This document shows positions 8,986-17,366 of a stretch of DNA of 64,000 nucleotides, piece by piece. Under the pieces are notes generated by a model, which worked only from the letters and a program-made list of their open reading frames with translations, was not told where the DNA came from and did no database searches. The translations under genes and the position numbers were made by a program. Position 1 is the first letter of the stretch. Every line of letters starts with the position of its first letter. Origin of the DNA: Rhizobium mayense (GTDB taxonomy: Bacteria; Pseudomonadota; Alphaproteobacteria; Rhizobiales; Rhizobiaceae); contig NZ_JARFYM010000020.1 of NCBI RefSeq assembly GCF_030272705.1, forward strand, positions 47,436 to 111,435. The letters are read 5' to 3'.

Positions 8986-10323
8986 TTAGGCCTCGCCAGT
9001 TCGACCTGGGCGGGGCATCAGGTGATCGCGCAGACTCAGGAAGTTCCTTTCGACGAGAAACCAGAGCGTCGCCGCCACGATGAAGCAGGTGGCGAAATAG
9101 ATCACGAAGCCTGAGAGCCCCAGAAGATTGTCCTTGCCGAACGCCATCTGATCGAGATGGTAGACGCCCTTGTGGGTCAGGTAGAGGCTGTAGGAGAGCG
9201 TCGCGATACCTGATACCGCCGGAAGATGCCAACGCCCGATCCTCGACTGCAGGTCCAGCAGTGCGCCTAGAATGAGGGCTATTCCCGCCGAGAAAAGCGG
9301 AAAGCCGATGACCGCGCCTGGAAGAGGCTGAAACACGAGCGGTAAACTGGTTTCCGCGAAAGGCCCGCGGGCGGAAAAGATCACGAGGGCCGCTATCACG
9401 AACATGCTGCCGACAGCGAGCACGAGGTATGGCGGCATATATCTTTCCCATAGCAGCGGCTTGAATAGCCGGATCGCTGCCAGAACGACGCCGAAGGTCA
9501 GCCCGTCCAGGCGATTGTAAGTCGGATAATAGACATCCCTGAGATAGACGGCGAGCGCTGCCTTGTAGGCCTGCATTTCGACAGCCGGGCCGACCTGGCT
9601 CTGCCAGAGCGCAAACCTCAGGCCCACACCGGCCATCACGATCGTCACAACCAGACAAGCGATGAAAACCACCGTCGCGCGCCGCTTCAGCAAGACGACG
9701 AGAACCGGCAGGACGAGATAGAAATGCTCCTCGACGCTTAGCGACCAGGCCTCGGTGAACGTGCCGCCCGCGCGCGGATCGAGCCCGAAATTGACCGTGA
9801 AGGTCAGGAACCGCCACGCCGATTGCATCGTCGGCGCGTCGCGCAGTGATGGGATGAACGTGTAGAAGGCCAGCACGAGCAGAAAGGCCGGCAATATGCG
9901 AAACGCTCGGCGCAGGTAGAAGGCCTTGAAGTCGACGGTTTTGCGGCGCGCGGCTTCGGCCATCAGCTGGCTTCCGATGAGATAGCCGCTGAGCACGAAG
10001 AATATATCGACGCCGATCCAGCCGTAGGGCCTGATCCCGGCCAACGGCAGCGGGGCCGCCTCCTCCGGCAGATGCACGAACATGACCAGCAGGATGGCAA
10101 GCGCGCGCAATATATCCGGCCCCAATGCCCGCGCGGTGGCAGGGGCTTCGAGCGATGTTGTCTCGTCCAATGGATCGAGCGGCTTGGGACTGGCAACAGT
10201 TATGGTGTTCACGGTGGGGTTCCCGTAAATGGCTGGTGAATGCCGATGGACATGCAGGAAATACTGTTGAATGCGCCAGATGTATCGGAATTCCGGCCGG
10301 TCGTAACGGGCCATCCCCGGCAA
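8986..10323 (-). CDS. Acyltransferase 3 (OafA/YrhL-like) membrane protein
   Basis: This integral membrane acyltransferase has about ten hydrophobic segments and the family's opening pattern LGPDILRALAILLVMFVHLP, with the catalytic-type His, then WIGVDIFFVLSGYLIGSQL. Such enzymes O-acetylate or otherwise acylate surface polysaccharides, lipids or small molecules; the acceptor is unknown here. The first 37 residues are not membrane-like, and a GTG at 10212 (VNTITVASP) may be the true start. It stands alone, convergent with the methyltransferase gene. Confidence 0.85.
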   Translation of the reverse strand: MPGMARYDRPEFRYIWRIQQYFLHVHRHSPAIYGNPTVNTITVASPKPLDPLDETTSLEAPATARALGPDILRALAILLVMFVHLPEEAAPLPLAGIRPYGWIGVDIFFVLSGYLIGSQLMAEAARRKTVDFKAFYLRRAFRILPAFLLVLAFYTFIPSLRDAPTMQSAWRFLTFTVNFGLDPRAGGTFTEAWSLSVEEHFYLVLPVLVVLLKRRATVVFIACLVVTIVMAGVGLRFALWQSQVGPAVEMQAYKAALAVYLRDVYYPTYNRLDGLTFGVVLAAIRLFKPLLWERYMPPYLVLAVGSMFVIAALVIFSARGPFAETSLPLVFQPLPGAVIGFPLFSAGIALILGALLDLQSRIGRWHLPAVSGIATLSYSLYLTHKGVYHLDQMAFGKDNLLGLSGFVIYFATCFIVAATLWFLVERNFLSLRDHLMPRPGRTGEA

Positions 10324-10368
10324 GATAGAATTAACCTAAAATTTTCGTAAAATCTTATGGAATGGAGA

Positions 10369-10947
10369 TTAACGCGGCCGATTCGGCGCTCTTGAAGCCC
10401 ATTCGCGGCTCAGCACGGCATAGATATATTCATCACCCCAGACGCTGTTGAAGCGATCATTCTCGACCAGGTGCGCCTCGCGACGCAGGCCCAGCCGTTC
10501 GACGACGCCGATGGAGCCAACATTCCTCGCATCCAGCCGCGCGAAAATCCGATGAAAGCCGAATCTATCGAAGCCGAAGGTGATGATGGCTTCAGCCGCT
10601 TCGGTCGCGTATCCCTTGCCGGCATAGGCCGGATTGAAGATATAGCCGACCTCGGCCTGCAGTGCGGCCTTGTTGGTAAGTTTCAGGCTGACCTGACCCA
10701 GCAGGGCATCATCCTCGCGCCGAACAACGGCACAGCGGAGAATATCGCCGTCTTCCGACAAACGCATATTCAAACCGGCATCGAAACGCTCGCGCAACTC
10801 CTGTGCCGACGGTGGATCGCTGTAGAGGAAACGGTAGACGGCCGGCAGCGAGCGATAAGCGCTATAGGCTTCGAAATCTTCAGGGACGAATCCTCTGAGG
10901 ATGAGACGTTCGGTGGCTGCGAAGGGTTCGGCGTCGCTGGACGTCAT
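10369..10947 (-). CDS. GNAT family N-acetyltransferase, RimJ/RimL-like
   Basis: The 192-aa protein shows the GNAT fold: TERLILRGFVPEDFEAYSAY at the N-terminus, a central VGYIFNPAYAGKGYATEA acetyl-CoA-binding loop, and FHRIFARLDARNVGSIGVVE near the C-terminus. That pattern is typical of RimJ/RimL-type protein or small-molecule N-acetyltransferases. The start ATG has an AGAGGAT ribosome-binding site. It lies downstream of fabI on the same strand but behind a hairpin, so it is probably a separate unit. Substrate unknown. Confidence 0.88.
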   Translation of the reverse strand: MTSSDAEPFAATERLILRGFVPEDFEAYSAYRSLPAVYRFLYSDPPSAQELRERFDAGLNMRLSEDGDILRCAVVRREDDALLGQVSLKLTNKAALQAEVGYIFNPAYAGKGYATEAAEAIITFGFDRFGFHRIFARLDARNVGSIGVVERLGLRREAHLVENDRFNSVWGDEYIYAVLSREWASRAPNRPR

Positions 10948-10979
10948 CGGGAATCCTCTGAAAGGATATCCGGAAATTC

Positions 10980-11008
10980 TGTCCTCCCGGCCAAGGGCCG
11001 AGAGGACA
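10980..11008 (-). terminator. Hairpin after fabI
   Basis: A 13-bp stem with one mismatch (TGTCCTCCCGGCC / GGCCGAGAGGACA) around an AAG loop lies 16 bases beyond the fabI stop codon on the minus strand. There is only a weak T-rich stretch after it. It probably ends or stabilises the fabA-fabB-fabI transcript. Confidence 0.6.
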
Positions 11009-11024
11009 ATTCAGATCAGCGCGC

Positions 11025-11831
11025 TTACTCGGCGTCGGCTTTCGACAGCGTTTCCAATGTCGGCATCGAGGTGATGTTGTAGCCGGCGTCGACAAAGTGG
11101 ATTTCGCCGGTGACGCCTGCCGACAGATCCGACAGGAGATAAAGCGACGAAGAGCCCACCTGATCGATGGTGACCGACTTGCGCAGCGGCGCGTTGCGTT
11201 GGTTCCACGACAGGATGGCACGAGCATCGGAAATGCCGGCGCCGGCGAGCGTCCGGATCGGACCGGCGGAGACGGCGTTGACACGGATGCCGCGCGGACC
11301 GTAATCGGCGGCGAGATAGCGCACCGAGGCTTCCAGAGCCGCCTTGGCGACGCCCATGACATTGTAGTTCGGGATGACGCGTGTCGAGCCGTTATAGGTC
11401 AACGTCAGCATGCTGCCGCCTTCGACCATCAAATCGGCGGCGCGCTTCGCGATCTCGGTGAAGGAGAAGCAGGAAATCACCATGGTGCGGGTGAAATTAT
11501 CGCGCGTGGTGTTGGCGTAGAGGCCCTTCAGCTCGTTCTTGTCGGAAAAGCCGATGGCGTGGACGATGAAATCCAGTTTGCCCCAGCGCGCCCTGATCTC
11601 CTCGAAGACGGAATCGACCGAAGCGATATCTTCGACGTCGCAGGGCAGGAGAAAATCCGAGCCGACTTCGGCTGCGAGCGGCTTGACGCGCTTGCCGAGC
11701 GCTTCGCCCTGAAATGTGAAAGCCAGTTCCGCGCCTTCGGCAGCAAGCGCCTTTGAAATACCCCAGGCAATCGAGTGATTGTTTGCGACGCCCATGATGA
11801 GGCCGCGCTTACCCTGCATGATTCCCGTCAT
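11025..11831 (-). CDS. fabI: Enoyl-[acyl-carrier-protein] reductase (NADH) FabI
   Basis: FabI reduces the trans-2 enoyl-ACP in the last step of each fatty acid elongation cycle. The 268-aa protein has the FabI-type nucleotide site (GVANNHSIAWGISKAL near residue 14) and the catalytic pattern with Tyr146, Tyr156 and Lys163, the same numbers as in E. coli FabI. I chose the ATG at 11831 (MTGIMQGKRG); the longer open frame overlaps fabB. It is the last gene of fabA-fabB-fabI, four bases after fabB. Confidence 0.96.
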   Translation of the reverse strand: MTGIMQGKRGLIMGVANNHSIAWGISKALAAEGAELAFTFQGEALGKRVKPLAAEVGSDFLLPCDVEDIASVDSVFEEIRARWGKLDFIVHAIGFSDKNELKGLYANTTRDNFTRTMVISCFSFTEIAKRAADLMVEGGSMLTLTYNGSTRVIPNYNVMGVAKAALEASVRYLAADYGPRGIRVNAVSAGPIRTLAGAGISDARAILSWNQRNAPLRKSVTIDQVGSSSLYLLSDLSAGVTGEIHFVDAGYNITSMPTLETLSKADAE

Positions 11832-11835
11832 TGCC

Positions 11836-13059
11836 TTATCCGTTATAGCGCTGGAATACGAGCGTGGCGTTGGTGCCGCCGAAGCCGAAGGAATTGGAAA
11901 GAGCCGTGTCGATCTTGGCATTGTCGATGCGCTTGCGCACGATCGGCACACCTTCGAATTCCGGGTCGAGTTCGGTGATATGAGCGCTTTCGCCGATGAA
12001 GCGCTCTTGCATCATCAGGATCGAGTAGATCGATTCCTGCACGCCGGCTGCGCCGAGCGAATGGCCGGTCAGTGACTTGGTCGACTGGATCGGCGGGATC
12101 TTGTTGCCAAAGACTTCGCGAATCGCGCCGATTTCCTTGCTGTCGCCCACCGGCGTCGAGGTTCCGTGGGTGTTGATGTAGTCGATGTCGCCCTTCACGG
12201 TGGCGAGCGCCTGGCGCATGCAGCGCACTGCCCCCTCGCCCGACGGCGCGACCATGTCGTAGCCATCGGAAGTGGCGCCGTAGCCGACGATTTCGGCATA
12301 GATCTTGGCACCGCGCGCCTTGGCGTGTTCCAGCTCTTCCAGTACCAGCACGCCGGCGCCGCCGGCGATGACGAAACCGTCGCGCTTGGCGTCATAGGCG
12401 CGCGAAGCGGTTTCCGGATGATTCTGGTTGAAGTCGGAAGACATGGCGCCCATGGCGTCGAAGAGGTTCGACATGGTCCAGTCGAGATCCTCGTGACCGC
12501 CGGCGAACATGACGTCCTGCTTGCCCCACTGGATCATCTCGGCGGCGTTGCCGATGCAGTGCGCCGAGGTCGAGCAGGCAGACGAGATGGAGTAGTTGAC
12601 ACCGTGGATCTTGAACCAGGTCGCGAGCGTTGCCGAGGCGGTCGACGACATCGACTTCGGCACGGCGAAGGGGCCGATGCGCTTCGGGCTGTTGTTCTTG
12701 CGGGTGATATCGGCGGCTTCGATCAGCGTTCGGGTCGACGGGCCGCCCGAGCCCATGATGATGCCGGTGCGTTCATTGGTGATGTCGCCGTCTTCCAAGC
12801 CGCTGTCGGCGATCGCCTGCTTCATGGCGACATGGTTCCAGGCGCCGCCTTGCGACAGGAAGCGCATGGCGCGACGATCGACCAGGTCCGTCGTGTCGAT
12901 CTTCGGCGCGCCCCAAACCTGGCATTTGAAGCCGTGTTCGGCGAAATCGGAGGAAAAAGAGATGCCGGACTTGGCTTCGCGCAGCGAGGCAGTCACTTCT
13001 TGAGCATCGTTTCCAATCGAAGAGACAATCCCCAGACCCGTAACAACTACCCGTCTCAT
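11836..13059 (-). CDS. fabB: 3-oxoacyl-[acyl-carrier-protein] synthase I FabB
   Basis: FabB condenses malonyl-ACP with acyl-ACP and is needed for elongating unsaturated intermediates made by FabA. The 407-aa thiolase-fold protein has the active Cys162 in SISSACSTSAHC, and the two catalytic His motifs NTHGTSTPVGD and LTGHSLGAAG. The start MRRVVVTGLGIVSS at 13059 is the conserved one. It lies between fabA and fabI on the same strand, forming an unsaturated fatty acid operon. Confidence 0.96.
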   Translation of the reverse strand: MRRVVVTGLGIVSSIGNDAQEVTASLREAKSGISFSSDFAEHGFKCQVWGAPKIDTTDLVDRRAMRFLSQGGAWNHVAMKQAIADSGLEDGDITNERTGIIMGSGGPSTRTLIEAADITRKNNSPKRIGPFAVPKSMSSTASATLATWFKIHGVNYSISSACSTSAHCIGNAAEMIQWGKQDVMFAGGHEDLDWTMSNLFDAMGAMSSDFNQNHPETASRAYDAKRDGFVIAGGAGVLVLEELEHAKARGAKIYAEIVGYGATSDGYDMVAPSGEGAVRCMRQALATVKGDIDYINTHGTSTPVGDSKEIGAIREVFGNKIPPIQSTKSLTGHSLGAAGVQESIYSILMMQERFIGESAHITELDPEFEGVPIVRKRIDNAKIDTALSNSFGFGGTNATLVFQRYNG

Positions 13060-13112
13060 GTCGATGACCTTTTCTAAAACGTCTCTTTTTGTGAAGGCGG
13101 CAGCGCCGCGGT

Positions 13113-13628
13113 TCAGGCAGCCTTGTCCTTCGACAGGCCCACGCGCAGGTCTGTCGCCTGATAAATGACCTCGCCGTCGGCCTTCAGCCAGCCGTCGGCA
13201 GTGCCGAGGACAAGGCGGCCGCGCATGACGCGTTTGAAATCGATGCCGTATTCGAGGAGCTTTGTGTCCGGACGAACCATGCCCTTGAACTTCACTTCGC
13301 CAGTCGAGAGCGCCATGCCACGACCCGGTTCGCCGAGCCAGCCGAGGAAGAAGCCGGTGAGCTGCCACATGCCGTCGAGACCGAGGCAACCCGGCATGAT
13401 CGGATTGCCGGCGAAATGGCAGGGGAAGTACCAGTCGTCGGGACGCACGTCGTATTCGGCGCGAATGTAGCCCTTGTCGTGGGCCCCACCGGTTTCGGAA
13501 ATATCTGTAATGCGATGGACCATCAGCATCGGTGGCAGGGGAAGCTGCGCGTTGCCCGGGCCGAACAGTTCGCCGCGGCCGCAGGCCAGGATTTCCTCAT
13601 AGTTGAAGCTGGATTGTCTCGTCGTCAT
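13113..13628 (-). CDS. fabA: 3-hydroxydecanoyl-[ACP] dehydratase/isomerase FabA
   Basis: FabA dehydrates 3-hydroxydecanoyl-ACP and isomerises the double bond, introducing unsaturation. The 171-aa product has the normal length and the hot-dog-fold catalytic residues His71 (YFPCHFAGNPIMPGCLGLD) and Asp85. The start MTTRQSSFNY at 13628 matches the family; the longer frame upstream does not. It leads the fabA-fabB-fabI operon and is transcribed away from irr. Confidence 0.96.
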   Translation of the reverse strand: MTTRQSSFNYEEILACGRGELFGPGNAQLPLPPMLMVHRITDISETGGAHDKGYIRAEYDVRPDDWYFPCHFAGNPIMPGCLGLDGMWQLTGFFLGWLGEPGRGMALSTGEVKFKGMVRPDTKLLEYGIDFKRVMRGRLVLGTADGWLKADGEVIYQATDLRVGLSKDKAA

Positions 13629-13883
13629 AAAAATTCCATTTCCCCCACAAGGATGCCGATGAATGTGAAGCTTTAGTGCAAGATCGACAGAAAATGAAGC
13701 GCAAGCATGACGCCCAATTCCACCATCCGATCTTACACACTTCACTGTTATGTGGTGGTCGCATACAGGAAGGCTAGGGCTGCTGCCAGAGGCAAATGCG
13801 CCAAGAACCCTATTTTTACGGCTTTCAGCTAGCTTCCCACTCCATTGAAACTATTGAAAGCAATCCCCGCAAAAGTTATATGG

Positions 13884-13903
13884 CTTAGTAAAGATTTACT
13901 AAG
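13884..13903. promoter_or_regulatory. 20-bp palindrome in the fabA-irr divergent promoter region
   Basis: CTTAGTAAAGATTTACTAAG has perfect 9-base arms around a 2-base centre and ends 23 bases before the irr start codon. The 298-base divergent spacer holds no other gene. The position suggests an operator for irr, perhaps autoregulatory or bound by another iron regulator such as RirA. The identity of the binder is inference. Confidence 0.6.
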
Positions 13904-13926
13904 ATCAGGAATCCGGAGTTCCGTGA

Positions 13927-14346
13927 ATGGCGGTTGAGCCTGAAATTGCGATCGAAACCAGGCTCCGCAGCGCGGGCCTGAGGCCGACCCGTCAGCGCGT
14001 CGCGCTCGGAGATCTCCTCTTCGCCAAGGGCGACCGTCACCTAACCGTCGAAGAACTGCATGAAGAGGCGGTCGCGGCCGGCGTGCCGGTTTCGCTCGCC
14101 ACCGTCTACAACACATTGCATCAGTTCACTGAGGCCGGCCTGATCCGCGTGCTCGCCGTCGAAAGTACCAAGACCTATTTCGACACCAACGTTTCCGACC
14201 ACCACCACTTCTTCGTCGAAGGCCACAATGAAGTGCTGGACATTCCGGTCAGCAATCTGACGATCGACAATCTGCCGGAGCCGCCGAAGGGCATGGAAAT
14301 CGCCCATGTCGACGTCGTCATCCGGCTGCGCCGCAAGCAGCGGTAA
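13927..14346 (+). CDS. irr: Iron response regulator Irr (Fur family)
   Basis: Irr is the rhizobial Fur-family regulator that responds to haem, repressing iron-consuming and activating iron-uptake functions when iron is low. The 139-aa protein has the Fur winged helix (LRPTRQRVALGDLLF, then VSLATVYNTLHQF) and a His triplet at residues 92-94 (VSDHHHFFVE), the second haem/metal site typical of Irr. I see no N-terminal haem regulatory motif (Cys-Pro pair) as in Bradyrhizobium, consistent with Rhizobium-type Irr. It is divergent from fabA. Confidence 0.93.
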   Translation: MAVEPEIAIETRLRSAGLRPTRQRVALGDLLFAKGDRHLTVEELHEEAVAAGVPVSLATVYNTLHQFTEAGLIRVLAVESTKTYFDTNVSDHHHFFVEGHNEVLDIPVSNLTIDNLPEPPKGMEIAHVDVVIRLRRKQR

Positions 14347-14468
14347 GGCAGTAGGCAATAGGCAATAGGCAATAGGCAATAGAATTGTCCTCCAGCCATT
14401 GCTATTGCCGAGTTCCTGCCGCCTTCCATTTTCTACTTCCTCCCATTACCTGCTATTGCCTACTGCCT
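14346..14468. repeat. TAGGCAA tandem repeat with inverted partner downstream of irr
   Basis: Four perfect tandem copies of TAGGCAA (14352-14379) begin right after the irr stop codon. A perfect 16-bp inverted match links AGGCAGTAGGCAATAG (14346-14361) with CTATTGCCTACTGCCT (14453-14468), so the region can fold into a long hairpin between the convergent irr and TRIC-family genes. It may act as a bidirectional terminator or be a small mobile repeat. Confidence 0.75.
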
Positions 14469-14485
14469 AATTCCTACTGCCTCCA

Positions 14486-15121
14486 TCACATCACATCGTC
14501 GGGATGCCGGCCGGGCTTATGATGGTAGGTCGGGAAGGTCCAGCCGAACCAGAGCGCGCCGCCACGCACCATGAAGGCTGCGGCAACCCCCAGTGCCGCG
14601 GATGCGTAGAGCGGCATCATGGTCTCGTTCGCAGCGGTAAAGACGCCGGCCCCGACCAGCGCCGCCGTCACATAGATTTCCGGCCGTAGCAGCACCGAGG
14701 GCTCATTTGCCAGGAGATCGCGCAGGATGCCGCCGAAAGTCGCCGTCAGCGCACCGGTGACGATGGCAACCGTCGGCGAGCCCGTCGCCGCCATGCCCTT
14801 GGCCGCGCCCATGACGCAATAGGCGGACAGACCGACCGCATCGAGCCAGATCAATAGCCGATAGCGCGATTCGAAGAGATGCGCAGTGAAGAAGACCAGC
14901 ACGCCGACAACAGCGCAAATGATGATATAGGTGGGGTTCACCACCCAGAAGACCGGCACGCGGCCAAGGACGATATCCCTGAGCGTGCCGCCGCCGATAC
15001 CGGTGACGGCCGCAAGAAACAGGAAGCCAATCAAATCGAGCTGCTTGCGCGAGGCCGACAGCGCGCCAGTCGCGGCGAAGAGAGCGACGCCGACATAATC
15101 GAGAAACGAAAGAAGCGACAT
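14486..15121 (-). CDS. Trimeric intracellular cation channel family protein (YicG/UPF0126-like)
   Basis: The 211-aa membrane protein has about seven hydrophobic helices and two copies of the family repeat, seen as GIGGGTLRDIVLGRVPVFWV and TFGGILRDLLANEPSVLL. Bacterial members of this family form trimeric potassium- or glycine-type channels; the ion here is not known. I chose the ATG at 15121 (MSLLSFLDYVG), since the longer frame upstream is not membrane-like and shares the region with the promoter of the divergent gene. Confidence 0.85.
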   Translation of the reverse strand: MSLLSFLDYVGVALFAATGALSASRKQLDLIGFLFLAAVTGIGGGTLRDIVLGRVPVFWVVNPTYIIICAVVGVLVFFTAHLFESRYRLLIWLDAVGLSAYCVMGAAKGMAATGSPTVAIVTGALTATFGGILRDLLANEPSVLLRPEIYVTAALVGAGVFTAANETMMPLYASAALGVAAAFMVRGGALWFGWTFPTYHHKPGRHPDDVM

Positions 15122-15266
15122 TCGAGGCTCCAGGAAAGTGCCGGCAGGATTTTCGGCGGAGTGAATCACGGCGGCAAGGGCCGCGCAAGCAGGCAGGCGT
15201 AAAGATGCCGCAGCGGTCGCGGCAACGCCGGCGGCCGTCCCTGCGCTTTCAAGAGGAAATGCCCCT

Positions 15267-15743
15267 GTGAAGTCCCTGCTGATCGTGATCCTGAATTTCA
15301 TCGCGCTCGTGATCATGCCCGTGGTGGCGCAAGCACAGCAATCGCTCGTGCAAGATCCCGTGGCCTTCGAGAAGGAACATTTCACCAAACGCTGCGGGGG
15401 TCAGGCGAGCTTCGGTGACGGTTTTGCCACCGAGCGGGACATCAACAACGACACCTTGACCGACATCGTGGTCAACGAGGGTGAAATCACCTGCAAGGGG
15501 GAAAAGGGGCCCGACTGCACCGACGAGGGCTGCCCCTACAATTTCTACATCCATGTCGCCGAGGGCGGCTATATTCTCGTCGCCACCGCACAAATCTACA
15601 GCTACGATTTCATCCAGCGCTTCGGCAACATGGTTCTGGTCATGAAGATGCACCCGCACTACTGCGATCGCACCGATGGCGACCCCTGCGAGATCACCGT
15701 CCGCGTCCGTGGCGTGAAATTCGTCACCGTCTCGAAAAAGTAG
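15267..15743 (+). CDS. Conserved periplasmic protein of unknown function
   Basis: The 158-aa product begins with a clear Sec signal peptide (MKSLLIVILNFIALVIMPVVAQAQQ, cleavage probably after AQA, residues 1-23). The mature part has six Cys, suggesting disulphides, and a repetitive beta-rich pattern (DINNDTLTDIVV, CPYNFYIHVAEGGYILV). I recognise no enzymatic motif. The start is GTG with AAGAGGAAAT upstream. It is divergent from the TRIC-family gene. Confidence 0.75.
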   Translation: MKSLLIVILNFIALVIMPVVAQAQQSLVQDPVAFEKEHFTKRCGGQASFGDGFATERDINNDTLTDIVVNEGEITCKGEKGPDCTDEGCPYNFYIHVAEGGYILVATAQIYSYDFIQRFGNMVLVMKMHPHYCDRTDGDPCEITVRVRGVKFVTVSKK

Positions 15744-15792
15744 GCGCTATGCGCACCCACGAGGGTCCGCAGTTACGGGCCGGCCAACGTGG

Positions 15793-16584
15793 TTACGGGC
15801 TGGGATAAAGCGCCGAGGTGCGGCCGACGGCGTAGTAGCCGACGAGGCCGATCCATTCACGGACGCCGGTTGCCAGCAATTGCGCGTTCAGCGACGGCTG
15901 GGTGAAATCGAGCCCAAGCGTTTCCTTGCCCGTGCTGCGATAGTCAACCGGCCAGGGGACGATATCGATGCCTTGCTTGCGGAAGATGCCGACAGAGCGC
16001 GGCATGTGGAAGCCGGACGTGATCAGCAGGCAATCGGACAGACCATTCTTGGCCAGCAGTTCCTTCGTGTTGACGGCGTTTTCGAAGGTGGTGCGCGACG
16101 TCGTGTCCTCGATGAGCCGGTCCTTCGGCAGGCCGAGGGCAACAAAGAAGCGCTCGGAAATGACGGCATCGCCCTCGTACTTGCCGCTAATCGAGCCGTC
16201 GCCGCCGGAAACGACGACGCGCGCCTGTGGAAACTTCTGCGCCAGCCGCAACGTCTCGATAAGTCGGTCGCCGGCCGAATCGAGCTCATAACCGCCGCGC
16301 GCCGTCGTCACCTCGTTCTGCGTGGCACCGCCGAGAACAATAATGCATTTGAGATCTGCGGGATCACCAGCCGGATGCGGAAAGCGCTCCTCCAGCCCCT
16401 GGACGATATAGGCGCCGGTGGTCGTGTAGAGCGCGACGAACAGGATCAGGACCGACAGAAACGTCGAGACGATGGCGATGAGGCGCCTGTGAAAAAGGCT
16501 GGCGATGAGCGCCAATAGGCCGAAGAAAAAAGCCAGTGACAGCGGCTGACCAAAAATCCAGACGAGTTTCGAAAAAACGAACAA
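15793..16584 (-). CDS. YdcF family (DUF218) membrane-anchored protein
   Basis: The protein has two N-terminal membrane segments and a DUF218 domain typical of SanA/ElyC/YdcF proteins: CIIVLGGATQNEVTTARGGY, VVVSGGDGS and DCLLITSGFHMPRSVGIF. Members act in envelope integrity or undecaprenyl-phosphate use, but the reaction is not settled. I prefer a TTG start at 16584 (MFVFSKLVWIF) behind GAGGATGTATC; an ATG at 16626 would add 14 charged residues before the membrane segment. Product about 263 aa. Confidence 0.82.
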   Translation of the reverse strand: MFVFSKLVWIFGQPLSLAFFFGLLALIASLFHRRLIAIVSTFLSVLILFVALYTTTGAYIVQGLEERFPHPAGDPADLKCIIVLGGATQNEVTTARGGYELDSAGDRLIETLRLAQKFPQARVVVSGGDGSISGKYEGDAVISERFFVALGLPKDRLIEDTTSRTTFENAVNTKELLAKNGLSDCLLITSGFHMPRSVGIFRKQGIDIVPWPVDYRSTGKETLGLDFTQPSLNAQLLATGVREWIGLVGYYAVGRTSALYPSP

Positions 16585-16738
16585 GATACATCCTCGGGCG
16601 AGTCGAGCTGGAGCTCTTGCGAGCATTAGCAGAAAACGATTCGTTCTTTCCTAGCAGATATTTGTGCGCTGCAATGTGGCTATTTCGGTTGGTGTGTAAT
16701 CGGAAATGGTGCGGCGAATGGCTGCTGACGGGCTCAAC

Positions 16739-16978
16739 CTACAATCTCTTCTTTGCAAAGGCGCGTCCCGAGCCAGATTTCAGATACTTCTCGAATGCGA
16801 CCGCCTGGGATTCGTCGGAAAAGGCGACATAAGTCTTGAGCGACCATGGAGCATATTTCGACGTATGTGGGACCTCCTTGGCATTGTGCTTTGCCAAGCG
16901 GGCTTTCAGATCGCCGGTGACGCCGACATAGTGGCAATCCGGGAACTCGTGGCTTGTGAGGATGTAGACGTACTTCAT
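16739..16978 (-). CDS. GIY-YIG domain protein
   Basis: The 79-aa protein is a minimal GIY-YIG fold: MKYVYILTSHEF, then HYVGVTGDLKARLAKHN (YVG replaces YIG), a catalytic-type Arg, and AFEKYLKSGSGRAFAKKRL with the metal-binding Glu. This is the small UPF0213/YhbQ-like branch of putative endonucleases common in rhizobia. I use the ATG at 16978; a longer start at 17014 adds 12 residues. It lies about 200 bases outside the left border of the integrated element. Confidence 0.85.
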   Translation of the reverse strand: MKYVYILTSHEFPDCHYVGVTGDLKARLAKHNAKEVPHTSKYAPWSLKTYVAFSDESQAVAFEKYLKSGSGRAFAKKRL

Positions 16979-17172
16979 GCGTCGGCATGATAGAGTAGCT
17001 ACCGACGAATGCAATTATTGAGAGCGATAAACCGTTTCGCTGAGCCATACGTCATGGTATTGAAAGAACAGCCTGCGTCGAGTGGAGAGAGGTCCGCTTA
17101 CGCTGCTGTGCAGCTTCAGCGGGACAGCCTTCGTCTGCTGGCTTGCCGAGCCGAAGCTCGGAGAGCGAAGGC

Positions 17173-17221
17173 TGGTGGAGCTAAGCGGGATCGAACCGCT
17201 GACCTCTTGCATGCCATGCAA
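17173..17221. repeat. attL: 49-bp copy of the tRNA-Ala 3' half
   Basis: This segment is identical over 49 bases to 34348-34396, the 3' part of the intact tRNA-Ala(GGC) gene from the anticodon stem to CCA. Flanking bases differ at both ends, so the match is bounded. It is the fragment left behind after integration, not a functional tRNA. Confidence 0.95.
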
Positions 17222-17334
17222 TGGGTCGTGCTTTCCGGCAGTTTCCGCTAATATCCCCTACTCATCATAACCCCTTTTGTTTCAAGGAAAATCCTGTACC
17301 ATCGTTCCGACGATTTCCGCATGATTCCCTTTTC

Positions 17335-17355
17335 GTGCTTCCCCGGTGCTTCCCC
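17335..17355. promoter_or_regulatory. Tandem decamer, probable integrase arm site (left)
   Basis: Two copies of GTGCTTCCCC (17335-17344 and 17346-17355) are separated by one base, giving an 11-bp period. They lie 113 bases inside attL and just before the integrase start. The same arrangement in the same orientation occurs at 34261-34281 inside attR, which suggests arm-type binding sites for the integrase. Confidence 0.65.
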
Positions 17356-17366
17356 GAGTTATTCCA

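Noticed and set aside
14346..14468. TAGGCAA array as a CRISPR-like array
   Set aside because: The units are 7 bases, directly adjacent without spacers, and no cas gene is near.
17173..17221. A second tRNA-Ala gene at the left border
   Set aside because: Only the 3' 49 bases are present; there is no acceptor 5' strand or D arm, so it is an att remnant.
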